Below are positions 15,489 to 23,718 of a stretch of 23,757 nt of DNA, piece after piece. Positions within the stretch are counted from its first letter, which is position 1. Each line of letters starts with the position of its first letter. Below the pieces are notes generated by a model. The model saw only the letters and a program-made list of their open reading frames with translations. It was not told the origin of the DNA and did no database searches. Made by a program: the position numbers and the translations under genes. Source of the stretch: JAWXCF01 sp034440515. Lineage in GTDB: Bacteria > Bacteroidota > Bacteroidia > CAILMK01. Location of the stretch: contig JAWXCF010000008.1 in the NCBI GenBank assembly GCA_034440515.1, positions 1-23,757 on the forward strand, written 5' to 3'.

Positions 15489-16372
15489 TTTGGCCAATTT
15501 ACTGGGTTTAATTTAGAAGTATCACTAATAAAAATTTCTTCTATTGAATTCAATGTTTCATTTGGTATAACTTGATTCAACCAATTTTCAATTTCTATTA
15601 ATTGGCTTACATTTTCTACACCAATTAAAACTTGACTCAATGAATTGTTTTGAAGGGCATATTGTAATAATATACTTGCCATTGGCAAATTGGATTGGAC
15701 AGCTAAATTATTCACCTGAAAAATACTTTCATACAACGCATTGAAATACGTATCTGCTTTAATTTGTTCAATATCTTTAAGCAATAAACCTTGTAAAAAC
15801 GTACTTCTTACTTGTATTAGTTTATTATTTTCTATTGCCTTAAATATTGCTTCTCCTCTTAAATTCCAATTATCCAATACATTATAAGGTAATTGAATTA
15901 TCTGGCACCAATCAAAATTCGATGCAGACGATAATTCCTCATTTGTGTAAACAGATACCCCAAGTTTTTCAGCTAAACCAGAGCTTTTTATTCTAATTAT
16001 TTGCTGAATGTACTCATAATGCTCTAAGTCTTTAAAATTGTGAGATAACAAGCAGTGCAATTTATCAAGTTGTAAATCTTGCAAACAAGACTGAACTCTA
16101 CCTTTAATATCTTCGCCGAGGGTGTATCCTTTTAGCTTAGTAATTACATTAAAAACTTTGTCTGGATTCTGAGCGTGAAATTGCCCAATTACTTTTTGAG
16201 AATCACCATAAGATTCGGCAGTATCTAAATATCTTATTCCAATTTCCCAGGCCTTATTTAATATATCAAAGGCTTGTTCCAGAGTTGGTTTGCCATTTAT
16301 GTTATTTATACCATAGTTCAAGCCCAATTGTACTGTACCTAATACCAACTTATTTATATTTTCAGTTGTCAT
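15485..16372 (-). CDS. Aldo/keto reductase
   Basis: A 295-residue NAD(P)H-dependent aldo/keto reductase with a TIM-barrel fold. The full catalytic tetrad is visible: D50 and Y55 in YLDTAESYG, K79 (or K81) in ITKLKG, and H111 in LLSHNF. The length is normal for the family. It is coupled to the cytidylyltransferase-aminotransferase fusion by a 4-base ATGA overlap, so the two are probably made together. No step of the standard pseudaminic route needs an aldo/keto reductase. It may therefore oxidise a hydroxyl, or reduce a ketone, as the redox partner of the fused aminotransferase. This role is inferred from context and no sugar substrate can be read from the sequence. Confidence 0.85.
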   Translation of the reverse strand: MTTENINKLVLGTVQLGLNYGINNINGKPTLEQAFDILNKAWEIGIRYLDTAESYGDSQKVIGQFHAQNPDKVFNVITKLKGYTLGEDIKGRVQSCLQDLQLDKLHCLLSHNFKDLEHYEYIQQIIRIKSSGLAEKLGVSVYTNEELSSASNFDWCQIIQLPYNVLDNWNLRGEAIFKAIENNKLIQVRSTFLQGLLLKDIEQIKADTYFNALYESIFQVNNLAVQSNLPMASILLQYALQNNSLSQVLIGVENVSQLIEIENWLNQVIPNETLNSIEEIFISDTSKLNPVNWPK

Positions 16373-16391
16373 TGTGTTAGTTTAATTTAGT

Positions 16392-17180
16392 TTAACTATG
16401 TAACCTAATTGGTACACCCGCGTTAGCTATTTGCCCACGAGTTTGCATAGGGTTTTCGTCTTTGAAGCAAAAATAAGTACCAGCTGAAACTGCATCTGCG
16501 TGTCCGTCAATGTATCCTTCTATAAAATGCTTCGTATAGCCGCAACCACCAGAGGCAATAAGTGGAATGTTTAAAACATTTGCTATTGCTCTAGTCACTT
16601 CTATATTTAAACCCTGTCTTGTACCATCATTGTCTATGCTAGTAGCCAATATTTCACCAGCGCCCCTTCTTTCGCATTCTACAGCCCATTCTACTGGATT
16701 AAGCCCAGTAGCTGTTTTACCACCATTTACAAAGACTTCATATTCGCCAGCTACATTTTTTTTGTAGTCTATGCTGCAAACAACACATTGCGCCCCAAAT
16801 TTTTCGCTTGCCGATTTAATTAAATCAGGATATTCTACTGCTGCAGTATTAATTGAAACTTTGTCAGCTCCTGTATGTAGTAAAGTTTTAAAATCATCAA
16901 TGGTTTTAACACCACCACCCACAGTAATGGGCATAAAAATTTCCTCACAAGATTTCTTAATCATCTCATAGATAAGTTCCTTTGGATGAGTTCCTGGTTC
17001 AATATCTACAAATATTAATTCGTCAGCTGCTTGCGCTTGATATATTTTGGCAACAGATATTGGGTCTCCAATATTTGTTGATTTGCCAAATTTAATCGTA
17101 GTAACTATAACGAGTCTTGATAACGAACCCATTTGAACTGCTTTCAATTGAAGCTTCGGTATTAATCTATTTTTGTGCAC
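16392..17180 (-). CDS. HisF-like ammonia-channelling subunit for the sugar amidotransferase
   Basis: A 262-residue TIM-barrel protein related to the imidazole glycerol phosphate synthase cyclase subunit. In P. aeruginosa-type O-antigen loci (WbpI/WbpH/WbpG), such HisF2/HisH2 pairs deliver ammonia to an N-acetyl-sugar amidotransferase. Family motifs are ITVGGGVKTIDDF (85-97), CSIDYKK (135-141, D138 equals the second catalytic Asp), RRGAGEILATSIDNDGT (171-187) and LIASGGCG (207-214). The first catalytic Asp of true HisF is a glutamine here: RLIPKLQLK (5-13), Q11. Together with no other histidine genes, this argues against a role in histidine synthesis. The start is GTG at 17180; an in-frame TAA nine bases upstream limits the choice. 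It lies 13 bases after the hisH-like gene. Confidence 0.88.
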   Translation of the reverse strand: MHKNRLIPKLQLKAVQMGSLSRLVIVTTIKFGKSTNIGDPISVAKIYQAQAADELIFVDIEPGTHPKELIYEMIKKSCEEIFMPITVGGGVKTIDDFKTLLHTGADKVSINTAAVEYPDLIKSASEKFGAQCVVCSIDYKKNVAGEYEVFVNGGKTATGLNPVEWAVECERRGAGEILATSIDNDGTRQGLNIEVTRAIANVLNIPLIASGGCGYTKHFIEGYIDGHADAVSAGTYFCFKDENPMQTRGQIANAGVPIRLHS

Positions 17181-17193
17181 TGGTCGTTAACTT

Positions 17194-17808
17194 TTATGCT
17201 AAATCAATAAAATTATTCAAAATTTGTAAGCCGTGGTCTTGACTTTTTTCTGGGTGGAATTGTACGCCCCATATATTGTCTCTATATATTGCTGCAGTTA
17301 CTTCTTGTCCGTATTCAGTCCAAGCTAAACGATTCTCTGCATTTGAACATTTTAAATGATATGAATGGACAAAATAAAGGTCAACATCTTGTTTAATCTT
17401 ATTAAAAAGAATATTATTTGAATCAAACTTTACATTGTTCCAGCCAACGTGAGGTACTTTTAGTTCATCGATGCCTGGTTCAATCTTAACTACCTCACTG
17501 TCAAACCAATTTAAACCACTATGCTTGCCGTTTTCGAAGCCAGTAGTAGACATAATTTGCATTCCAACACAAATTCCTAATATTGGTTTCTTATCTATCA
17601 AGACACACTTATTTAAGACATCAACAAAGCCAGAATCTCTTAAACTATCAAAACACATTTGATAAGTTCCTACCCCAGGTAAAATAATTTTATCATACTT
17701 ATCTATTTCATTTGGTGAATCAAATACTTCTGCATCAAAACCCAAATAGTCAACTGCATTATAAACGGACATTAGATTGCCCATTCCATAGTTAATAATA
17801 CCAATCAT
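17194..17808 (-). CDS. HisH-like glutamine amidotransferase
   Basis: A 204-residue class I glutaminase related to HisH. It hydrolyses glutamine and passes ammonia to its HisF-like partner, encoded immediately downstream. The catalytic triad is intact: C80 in GICVGMQ, and H185 and E187 in QFHPEKS. The oxyanion strand GVGTYQ (45-50) is also present. It lies four bases after the pseH-like gene and 13 before the hisF-like gene. With the PP-loop amidotransferase two genes upstream it completes the WbpG/WbpH/WbpI-type set that makes acetamidino groups, so it probably serves glycan rather than histidine synthesis. Confidence 0.88.
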   Translation of the reverse strand: MIGIINYGMGNLMSVYNAVDYLGFDAEVFDSPNEIDKYDKIILPGVGTYQMCFDSLRDSGFVDVLNKCVLIDKKPILGICVGMQIMSTTGFENGKHSGLNWFDSEVVKIEPGIDELKVPHVGWNNVKFDSNNILFNKIKQDVDLYFVHSYHLKCSNAENRLAWTEYGQEVTAAIYRDNIWGVQFHPEKSQDHGLQILNNFIDLA

Positions 17809-17812
17809 CTAG

Positions 17813-18403
17813 CTACTTAATCCAAGCAGGTTTTATATTTTTTAGAAAATGCCTATTGCTTACACGCCAGTCATCTATATGGTAACCAAGAAGGATTTCA
17901 TCCTGATATTCTCCATTAATGACCCAAAGTTTGTTTAATAAACCTTCTCGCACAAATCCTACTTTTTCAAAGGCTCTAGCACTTCCTTCATTGGCAGAGT
18001 AACATCCTGCTTTAACTTTCAAAAGATTAATTCTAAGGAAAGCAAAATCTGTAACCATACCTATTGCCTCTGTCGCATAACCTTTACCCCAAAAGTTTTT
18101 ATCACCAATTAATAAGCTAATATCAGCAAATCTATGAAGCCAATTTATTGGACCTATTTTAATGTTTCCAATGTGAGTTTCAGTTTCAATATCGCAAATT
18201 GCAAGTAATATTTCTTCTCTTTTGCCATCCATACTTGCTACAAAGCTGGAAATATTTTCCAAGCTTTGAGGGACATATTTTGTTTCTAAATATTGATTTA
18301 CTTCAGTATCAGCCAGCCAATTATAATAATTTTCGTTTACATCAGACTTTCTGACTTCCCTTAAATAAATTCGATCACCAATTAGAAACCCATTTTTACT
18401 CAT
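17813..18403 (-). CDS. pseH: GNAT N-acetyltransferase, PseH-like
   Basis: A 196-residue GNAT acetyltransferase of the RimJ/RimL type. The acetyl-CoA pyrophosphate-binding loop is FWGKGYATEA (104-113), followed by the usual NEGSARAFEKVGFVREG region near 137-153. In this locus it is the best candidate for PseH, which acetylates the 4-amino group of UDP-4-amino-4,6-dideoxy-beta-L-AltNAc made by PseB and PseC. The assignment rests on family and position, because RimJ/L-like enzymes are hard to tell apart. Its ATG overlaps the amidotransferase stop by 4 bases and the hisH-like gene follows after four bases. It is inserted within what is elsewhere a contiguous amidotransferase-hisH-hisF set. Confidence 0.8.
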   Translation of the reverse strand: MSKNGFLIGDRIYLREVRKSDVNENYYNWLADTEVNQYLETKYVPQSLENISSFVASMDGKREEILLAICDIETETHIGNIKIGPINWLHRFADISLLIGDKNFWGKGYATEAIGMVTDFAFLRINLLKVKAGCYSANEGSARAFEKVGFVREGLLNKLWVINGEYQDEILLGYHIDDWRVSNRHFLKNIKPAWIK

Positions 18404-19605
18404 AACTGAAATCCATTTCTTTCAGCGTAGGCTTCTATTTGCTCTAATGCTGCACTTCTATCCATTTTACCGTCTTTACTCCAAGAGTCAAAGTCAGGTA
18501 ATTTATTACCCGGAGTAATAATATCAGGATTATGTTGATATGGTGAAACTGAGTGACTCATAGCAATTTTCAAAAATTCCTCTTCGGTCATTCCGACGAA
18601 TTCTAAGAATAAATCTAAACTAGCTGGTCTTTTACCTTCATATTGGTGTAAAAGTTCCATACCGTCTTCTCTACTCATTACATTTTGTCTAATGTCAATT
18701 GAGGCTAAGTGGGTAGGTCGTGTAAAACCTCTCTTAATATATTTTATATAATCTCTAACTCCTTGCATATAACACTCAATTTTCTCATAAGAGTATTGAG
18801 GTGGTACGTTTTCAACTAAGTCACCTTGCCAACCTAATTCATCCATAATGATATGAGATTGTGTTTTAGCATCCCAAGGAATGTAAGAACCTAAACAAAC
18901 TGATTTATAACCAATCCTTCTCAACTCTTTAAGTGGAGGATATGAATATGGTCTTAGATCTCTCATTTCTACACTACCTCCTAGTCTGTAGTACATATCT
19001 TCTGCGTTGATACCGAGGTTTACATATCTATTGAATCTTTTCTCATCTACTTCTTCTGGCTGTTCATAGCTATAATAGGTAGTATATTCTGCAGAAGGCT
19101 CACCCCAGAAAATAAGTGGCACGTTGTACCTAATTGCTACCCACATTGGGTAACTGAATATACCTGTATGACAATGCCAACAGAAATCTCCTTTCTCTAA
19201 AAAAGATTGTAGCATTAACTTCTGAACTACTTTCCAGTTTGGAGTAAAGTGATGAAAGTCAACACCTAATTTTCTTTGAACTTTCTTTGTATTTTCATTT
19301 AAGTTTGGTCTCAAGAAGCCGTGGTCGAATCTAACTACTAACGGCTTAATATTATACTCTTTTAACAAATAGTATAAAGTCCAAGTGCTATCTTTTCCCC
19401 CACTAAAAGGAACTAAGCAGTCATAATCGTATTTGCCTCTATATTCTTCAATTAATTGACCTAGCTCAACTTTGCGTTGGTCCCAGTCAATATGCTCTTG
19501 TTTAAATTCTATATTTTTACAAATATTGCATTCACCAGCATCATCAAATACGATGGTTTCTTGAGTTTCTGGTGTCACACATTTGGTACAGCGTTTCAAT
19601 TCCAT
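18400..19605 (-). CDS. pseA: N-acetyl sugar amidotransferase, PseA/WbpG-like
   Basis: A 401-residue PP-loop ATP pyrophosphatase of the WbpG/PseA group. It activates an N-acetyl group on a sugar with ATP and replaces its oxygen with ammonia to give an acetamidino group. The N-terminus carries a zinc-ribbon-like C6-x2-C9 and C26-x2-C29. The PP-loop is SGGKDST (68-74), and a further cysteine pair C143/C146 lies in FCWHCHTG. The HisH and HisF-like genes downstream would supply ammonia. The neighbouring pse genes suggest an acetamidino-pseudaminic acid or its UDP-linked precursor as product. The known WbpG substrate is a uronic acid, so the level at which this one acts is open. It starts 18 bases after pseC and overlaps the pseH-like gene by 4 bases. 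Confidence 0.87.
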   Translation of the reverse strand: MELKRCTKCVTPETQETIVFDDAGECNICKNIEFKQEHIDWDQRKVELGQLIEEYRGKYDYDCLVPFSGGKDSTWTLYYLLKEYNIKPLVVRFDHGFLRPNLNENTKKVQRKLGVDFHHFTPNWKVVQKLMLQSFLEKGDFCWHCHTGIFSYPMWVAIRYNVPLIFWGEPSAEYTTYYSYEQPEEVDEKRFNRYVNLGINAEDMYYRLGGSVEMRDLRPYSYPPLKELRRIGYKSVCLGSYIPWDAKTQSHIIMDELGWQGDLVENVPPQYSYEKIECYMQGVRDYIKYIKRGFTRPTHLASIDIRQNVMSREDGMELLHQYEGKRPASLDLFLEFVGMTEEEFLKIAMSHSVSPYQHNPDIITPGNKLPDFDSWSKDGKMDRSAALEQIEAYAERNGFQL

Positions 19606-19623
19606 TTCCTTTTATTTTAAAAG

Positions 19624-20787
19624 TTATTTATGATTGTAAAATGTTTTTATTGTTTCAATTACATAGGATTGCTCATCCCCAGTAAGTGTCGGATACATTG
19701 GTAAACTCAGACAATGCTCATAGTAATTTTCGGAAATAGGAAAATCTCCATATTTCCAACCAAATTGAGCATAATATGGCATAGTATGAACTGGTACATA
19801 GTGTACCTGTGTAAAGATGTTATTTGATTTTAAGAAATCGTAAAATTCTTTTCTGTTCTCAGTTTGAATTAAATATAAATGTAGTGCGTGATGTATGCCT
19901 TCTACAAATATATTTGGCAATGTTAGAGGCAAGCCTGCTAATTCTAATTCATAGCGTTTCGCTATTATATGTCTTTTCTCTAGCCCAGCTTCGGCTCTTT
20001 TTAATTGACTAATACCCAAAGCTGCTTGTATGTCTGTAAGTCTATAGTTATAGCCTAGCTCTTTCATTTCATAGTACCAACCACCATCTACTTTAGACAT
20101 TTGGGCAGTGTCTTTAGTGATACCGTGGGTTCTCACCCTTAATAACTTATTGTAAAGATCTTCACTATTTGTAGTTATCATCCCGCCTTCAGCAGTTGCA
20201 ATGTGCTTAACAGGGTGAAAGGAGAATATAGCTAAATCAGCATAATTTCCCTGTCCTGTATTTTCTTTTACACCGTTATACAATCTGTATCCACCAGGAG
20301 CGTGACAAGCATCTTCAATTATCCAAAGTCCAAATTCATCTGCAATTTCCCTAATAGCCTTAAGGTCAACTGGATATCCACCAAAATCTACAGGTATAAC
20401 ACCAGTATAGTATCCTTTTGGTTTGCTCTCTAACATTACCCTTAGTTTATTAAGGTCTATTGTTATCGTATTTGGATCAATGTCGCAAAAATCTATTTCT
20501 CCGCCGCAATATTTTACACAGTTTGCACTTGCAACAAAAGTAATTGGGGTTGTTATTACTCTCGTGTTTTCATTTACACCTAGTGCCAAAGCACATAAAT
20601 GAAGAGCTGCCGTACCATTACTTACAGCAACAGCATATTTTGCACCATTATATTCAGCAAAAGCTTTCTCAAATGCTGGGATGTAAGGACCCTGAGTCAA
20701 GAAATCGCCTTTTAATGCCTCTACTACTGCATCTATATCATTTTGATCAATGTACTGTTTACCGTATGGTATTGGCTTAGATATCAT
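19624..20787 (-). CDS. pseC: UDP-4-amino-4,6-dideoxy-N-acetyl-beta-L-altrosamine transaminase PseC
   Basis: Transfers an amino group to the 4-keto sugar made by PseB, giving UDP-4-amino-4,6-dideoxy-beta-L-AltNAc, the second step of the pathway. It is a 387-residue DegT/DnrJ/EryC1-family PLP enzyme. Visible features are GDFLTQGPYIPAFE (27-40), VAVSNGTAALHL (53-64), IIEDACHAPGG (156-166) and the PLP lysine K194 in FSFHPVKHIATAEGG. The length and the N-terminal IPYGKQYID motif match characterised PseC enzymes. The ATG overlaps the pseB stop region by 11 bases, so the first two steps are translationally coupled. Other DegT enzymes such as PglE-type share the motifs, but the pairing with an inverting PseB supports PseC. 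Confidence 0.93.
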   Translation of the reverse strand: MISKPIPYGKQYIDQNDIDAVVEALKGDFLTQGPYIPAFEKAFAEYNGAKYAVAVSNGTAALHLCALALGVNENTRVITTPITFVASANCVKYCGGEIDFCDIDPNTITIDLNKLRVMLESKPKGYYTGVIPVDFGGYPVDLKAIREIADEFGLWIIEDACHAPGGYRLYNGVKENTGQGNYADLAIFSFHPVKHIATAEGGMITTNSEDLYNKLLRVRTHGITKDTAQMSKVDGGWYYEMKELGYNYRLTDIQAALGISQLKRAEAGLEKRHIIAKRYELELAGLPLTLPNIFVEGIHHALHLYLIQTENRKEFYDFLKSNNIFTQVHYVPVHTMPYYAQFGWKYGDFPISENYYEHCLSLPMYPTLTGDEQSYVIETIKTFYNHK

Positions 20788-21811
20788 AGGGTAAATTTTC
20801 TACTTGAAAAGATGAGTCAACGTGTTCGGTTATTTGTCGGCGTAATTCATCAACAGACAACCATTCTGTATTATTTCCTGAATTATATTTGAAGCCGTAT
20901 TCAAGTCTCTTTCCATTCATTTTCTCACACATTTCTTCAGGAGTCCACTTACCAACAAGTGAAGGTAAGATTACGTAATATTTTTCAAACTCAATAGTGT
21001 TTAAAGCATCTGTTTCCGTAATCATCTCCTCGTGTAATTTTTCACCAGGTCGTACACCAATTATTTCCAATTTAGAATTTGGCGCTACAGCTTCTGCAAC
21101 ATCGGTGATTCTATAAGAAGGAATTTTTGGTACAAATATTTCACCACCCCACATATTTTCAAGGGCAAAAAGCACTAAATCAACACCAGCTTCGAGAGTG
21201 ATGTTGAAACGAGTCATTCTATCGTCGGTAATTGGCAACACGCCATCATTTCTTTTATTTAAGAAAAAAGGAACTACTGAACCTCTTGAACCTATCACGT
21301 TACCATAACGCACTACACTAAAGTTAATGTCTCTAGCGCCCTTCATATTGTTTGCAGCTACAAATAATTTGTCAGAACAAAGTTTAGTTGCACCGTAAAG
21401 GTTGATTGGGGCGGCAGCCTTGTCAGTACTTAGCGCAACTACCTGTTTTACATTACTATCTAATGCAGCGTTAATTACATTTTCTGCGCCAATAACATTT
21501 GTTAGAATACACTCCATTGGATTATATTCTGCTGCTGGAACTTGTTTAAGTGCTGCAGCGTGAATGACAACATCAATTCCTTCCATTGCTCTTTTCAGCC
21601 TGTAAGCATCCCTTACGTCTCCTATAAAGTATCTTATAGCATCGTATTTCTCAACAGGAAATGTTTGAGACATTTCGAATTGTTTCAATTCATCTCTGCT
21701 GTAAATAACCAGTCTCTTTACGTCTGGATATCTTGTCAAAATAGTTTCAACAAATTTTTTGCCGAATGAACCGGTTCCGCCGGTTATAAGTATTGATTTA
21801 TGGTTTAGCAT
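20777..21811 (-). CDS. pseB: UDP-N-acetylglucosamine 4,6-dehydratase (inverting) PseB
   Basis: Converts UDP-GlcNAc to UDP-2-acetamido-2,6-dideoxy-beta-L-arabino-hexos-4-ulose, inverting C-5, the first step of pseudaminic acid synthesis. It is a soluble 344-residue short-chain dehydrogenase of the FlaA1 type. The NADP-binding loop is GGTGSFG (11-17), the catalytic group STDKAAAPINLYGATK spans 128-143 (D130, K131, Y139, K143) and HAAALKQVPAAEYNP lies at 84-98. Lack of an N-terminal membrane domain separates it from PglF/CapD-type retaining dehydratases. It follows the ABC exporter gene after 89 bases and opens the sugar-synthesis block. I found no convincing promoter in that gap, so it may be co-transcribed with the exporter. 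Its leader is A/T-rich with no Shine-Dalgarno. Confidence 0.95.
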   Translation of the reverse strand: MLNHKSILITGGTGSFGKKFVETILTRYPDVKRLVIYSRDELKQFEMSQTFPVEKYDAIRYFIGDVRDAYRLKRAMEGIDVVIHAAALKQVPAAEYNPMECILTNVIGAENVINAALDSNVKQVVALSTDKAAAPINLYGATKLCSDKLFVAANNMKGARDINFSVVRYGNVIGSRGSVVPFFLNKRNDGVLPITDDRMTRFNITLEAGVDLVLFALENMWGGEIFVPKIPSYRITDVAEAVAPNSKLEIIGVRPGEKLHEEMITETDALNTIEFEKYYVILPSLVGKWTPEEMCEKMNGKRLEYGFKYNSGNNTEWLSVDELRRQITEHVDSSFQVENLPYDI

Positions 21812-21900
21812 TATTATTTATCTACCTATTTATCTAATATAAAAACTGTCTTGTTTTATTGTGTTTAAAGTATAAACTAGTTTGAAAAGATTCTAAAATA

Positions 21901-23718
21901 CTAGCTAACAATTCCTTGAGCTTGAGACATCTTGTAAAAAGTGCTATGACTGTTGTTAGTAAGGTCTTTAAAACTACCACTCTCTACAATCTCACCTTCT
22001 TTCAAAACAAAGATACAATCAGCATTCATAACTGTACTCAGCCTATGAGCAATTATTAGTATCGTAACTTTTCCTTTCAATAGGTCAATACTATTTTGAA
22101 CTTGTTTTTCTGATTCTGAATCTAGTGCGCTTGTTGCTTCATCTAGTATTAAGAGGTTTGGGCGTTTATATAATTCTCTAGCAATAGCTAATCTTTGCCT
22201 TTGCCCCCCAGATAACATTACACCTCTATCACCAATAGGTGTTTGAATACCTTTTGGCATATTTTGTACAAACTCCCAAGCATTAGCCTCCTTTAGTGAG
22301 GCTACTACCCTTTCCTCATTGTGTCCATTTTCGCCGTATTTCCACATTGTTATATTGTTAGCTATGCTATCATCATACATTACATTTTCTTGTGTAATAT
22401 AGCCTATTCCATTTTGCCAAAGAGGAATATTTGCTTCTTTCAACTCAACATCGTCAATATTTATCCTTCCAGTTTGAGGTACCAGAAGTCCAGATATAAG
22501 GTCGATTAAAGTGGATTTACCAGAACCAGAGGACCCGACAAATGCAACAGTTGAAAAGAGATTAATATTGAAATTAAGCGATTTAAGAATGGGGATATCC
22601 TTTTGGTAGCTAAATGAAACATCTTTTACTGAAATTTTATCCTGATATGGAACTAATGTTTCAATATCTAAAGCACTATACTTCTCTAAATTTTGATCGA
22701 ATTCTTTCATAAAATTGTCATAGTATATGAGGCTTCCGCTATTATTATTCATACTCACCAGGCTTAGTTGAAATGACTGAATGTAACCAAAACAACGATA
22801 GAAAAGCAAAAGAATAACCAAAACTAGTGAAGCACTATTTTCAAAAAAATAAAATTCAATTAAGTAAATAGTAAAAATAATTACTATCATAAAAGGCTCC
22901 TGAAAAGCTTTAATACCAGCGTTTGCTCTACTTTGCTTTCGCTGTAAAAACTTCACTTGATCTAAGTATTTTAGACCAATATTTTTAGCCGTTAAGTATT
23001 TCCTAGTTGCTTTTAAATACTTAAAAGTTTGAATAGACTGAATAAACATCGAAGTAAATAGTGCATTTCCTAAAGATATTTTTGTAGAAATTCTTCGTAT
23101 GTATATTGTTGGAAAATAAAATATGGTAAAATAAATTGACCCTAAAAGTATTGTAATTAAGCTAATTTGATAATTAATGATAAAAACATAAATCAAAAAA
23201 GAGAAAGCTGTTATCAAATTCATTATTGCCTCTGCACCATATATAAATGATGAATTTACTCTAAAACTTTCTGTTGTTGCTAAATTAGTAAGACTACCTG
23301 TATTTAATTTGACATAATAGTCATAATTAATTTTACCTATTTTATCAAATACTTTATATCTAATTTGCTTGGTTAATTCGGTAACTAAATTAATTTTATA
23401 AAGCTGCTCTGAAAACTTAACAATAGCCTTGAATGCTATTACAGATAACAAAAAAAATATAAAATTTTTAATGTTATAGTCAACATTTAAGTAAGAAAAT
23501 AATTGTGAAATTTTTTCGGTAACTAAGCTTGCTTTAGTTGCACTGGCTTGACCACCCTTACTCATCATTAGCTCAAAGAGAGGGAATAAAAGCGTTACCC
23601 CAACACTATCTAGCAATCCCGAGCAAAATGATAAAAATATTAGTATAAATATTTTTTTACCTACAAACTGTCTGTAAAATATAAAAGGAAAAAAAATCTT
23701 ACTAAACTTTATTTTCAA
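21901..23718 (-). CDS. ABC exporter, PglK/MsbA-like lipid-linked glycan flippase candidate
   Basis: A 605-residue half-size ABC exporter with a membrane domain (about 22-340, roughly six spans) fused to a nucleotide-binding domain. ATPase motifs are Walker A GSSGSGKST (395-403), signature LSGGQRQR (502-509), Walker B LLILDEATS (522-530) and the H-loop H558. The first span, with GLLDSVGVTLLFPLFE, recalls PglK of Campylobacter, which flips lipid-linked oligosaccharide across the inner membrane. No Wzx flippase is seen in the window, so this is the best candidate for exporting the repeat. The start is TTG at 23718: an in-frame TAA lies 15 bases upstream with no ATG or GTG between, and the next Met (51) would lose the first membrane span. 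Lipid export of the MsbA type is the main alternative. Confidence 0.87.
   Translation of the reverse strand: MKIKFSKIFFPFIFYRQFVGKKIFILIFLSFCSGLLDSVGVTLLFPLFELMMSKGGQASATKASLVTEKISQLFSYLNVDYNIKNFIFFLLSVIAFKAIVKFSEQLYKINLVTELTKQIRYKVFDKIGKINYDYYVKLNTGSLTNLATTESFRVNSSFIYGAEAIMNLITAFSFLIYVFIINYQISLITILLGSIYFTIFYFPTIYIRRISTKISLGNALFTSMFIQSIQTFKYLKATRKYLTAKNIGLKYLDQVKFLQRKQSRANAGIKAFQEPFMIVIIFTIYLIEFYFFENSASLVLVILLLFYRCFGYIQSFQLSLVSMNNNSGSLIYYDNFMKEFDQNLEKYSALDIETLVPYQDKISVKDVSFSYQKDIPILKSLNFNINLFSTVAFVGSSGSGKSTLIDLISGLLVPQTGRINIDDVELKEANIPLWQNGIGYITQENVMYDDSIANNITMWKYGENGHNEERVVASLKEANAWEFVQNMPKGIQTPIGDRGVMLSGGQRQRLAIARELYKRPNLLILDEATSALDSESEKQVQNSIDLLKGKVTILIIAHRLSTVMNADCIFVLKEGEIVESGSFKDLTNNSHSTFYKMSQAQGIVS

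Noticed and set aside
16392..17808. hisH and hisF as part of a histidine biosynthesis operon
   Set aside because: No other his genes are present, the HisF-like protein has lost Asp11, and a WbpG/PseA-like amidotransferase sits two genes upstream, which fits ammonia supply for sugar amidation.
20544..20780. Open + strand frame opposite pseC, and similar short + strand frames across the window
   Set aside because: They lie wholly within well-supported - strand genes, have low-complexity or non-protein-like translations and no family motifs.
21812..21900. Promoter or operator before pseB, including a 10-base palindrome AAACTAGTTT at 21874-21883
   Set aside because: No TAnnTTTG box with a correctly spaced TTG was found on the - strand, and a short palindrome in AT-rich DNA is expected by chance.
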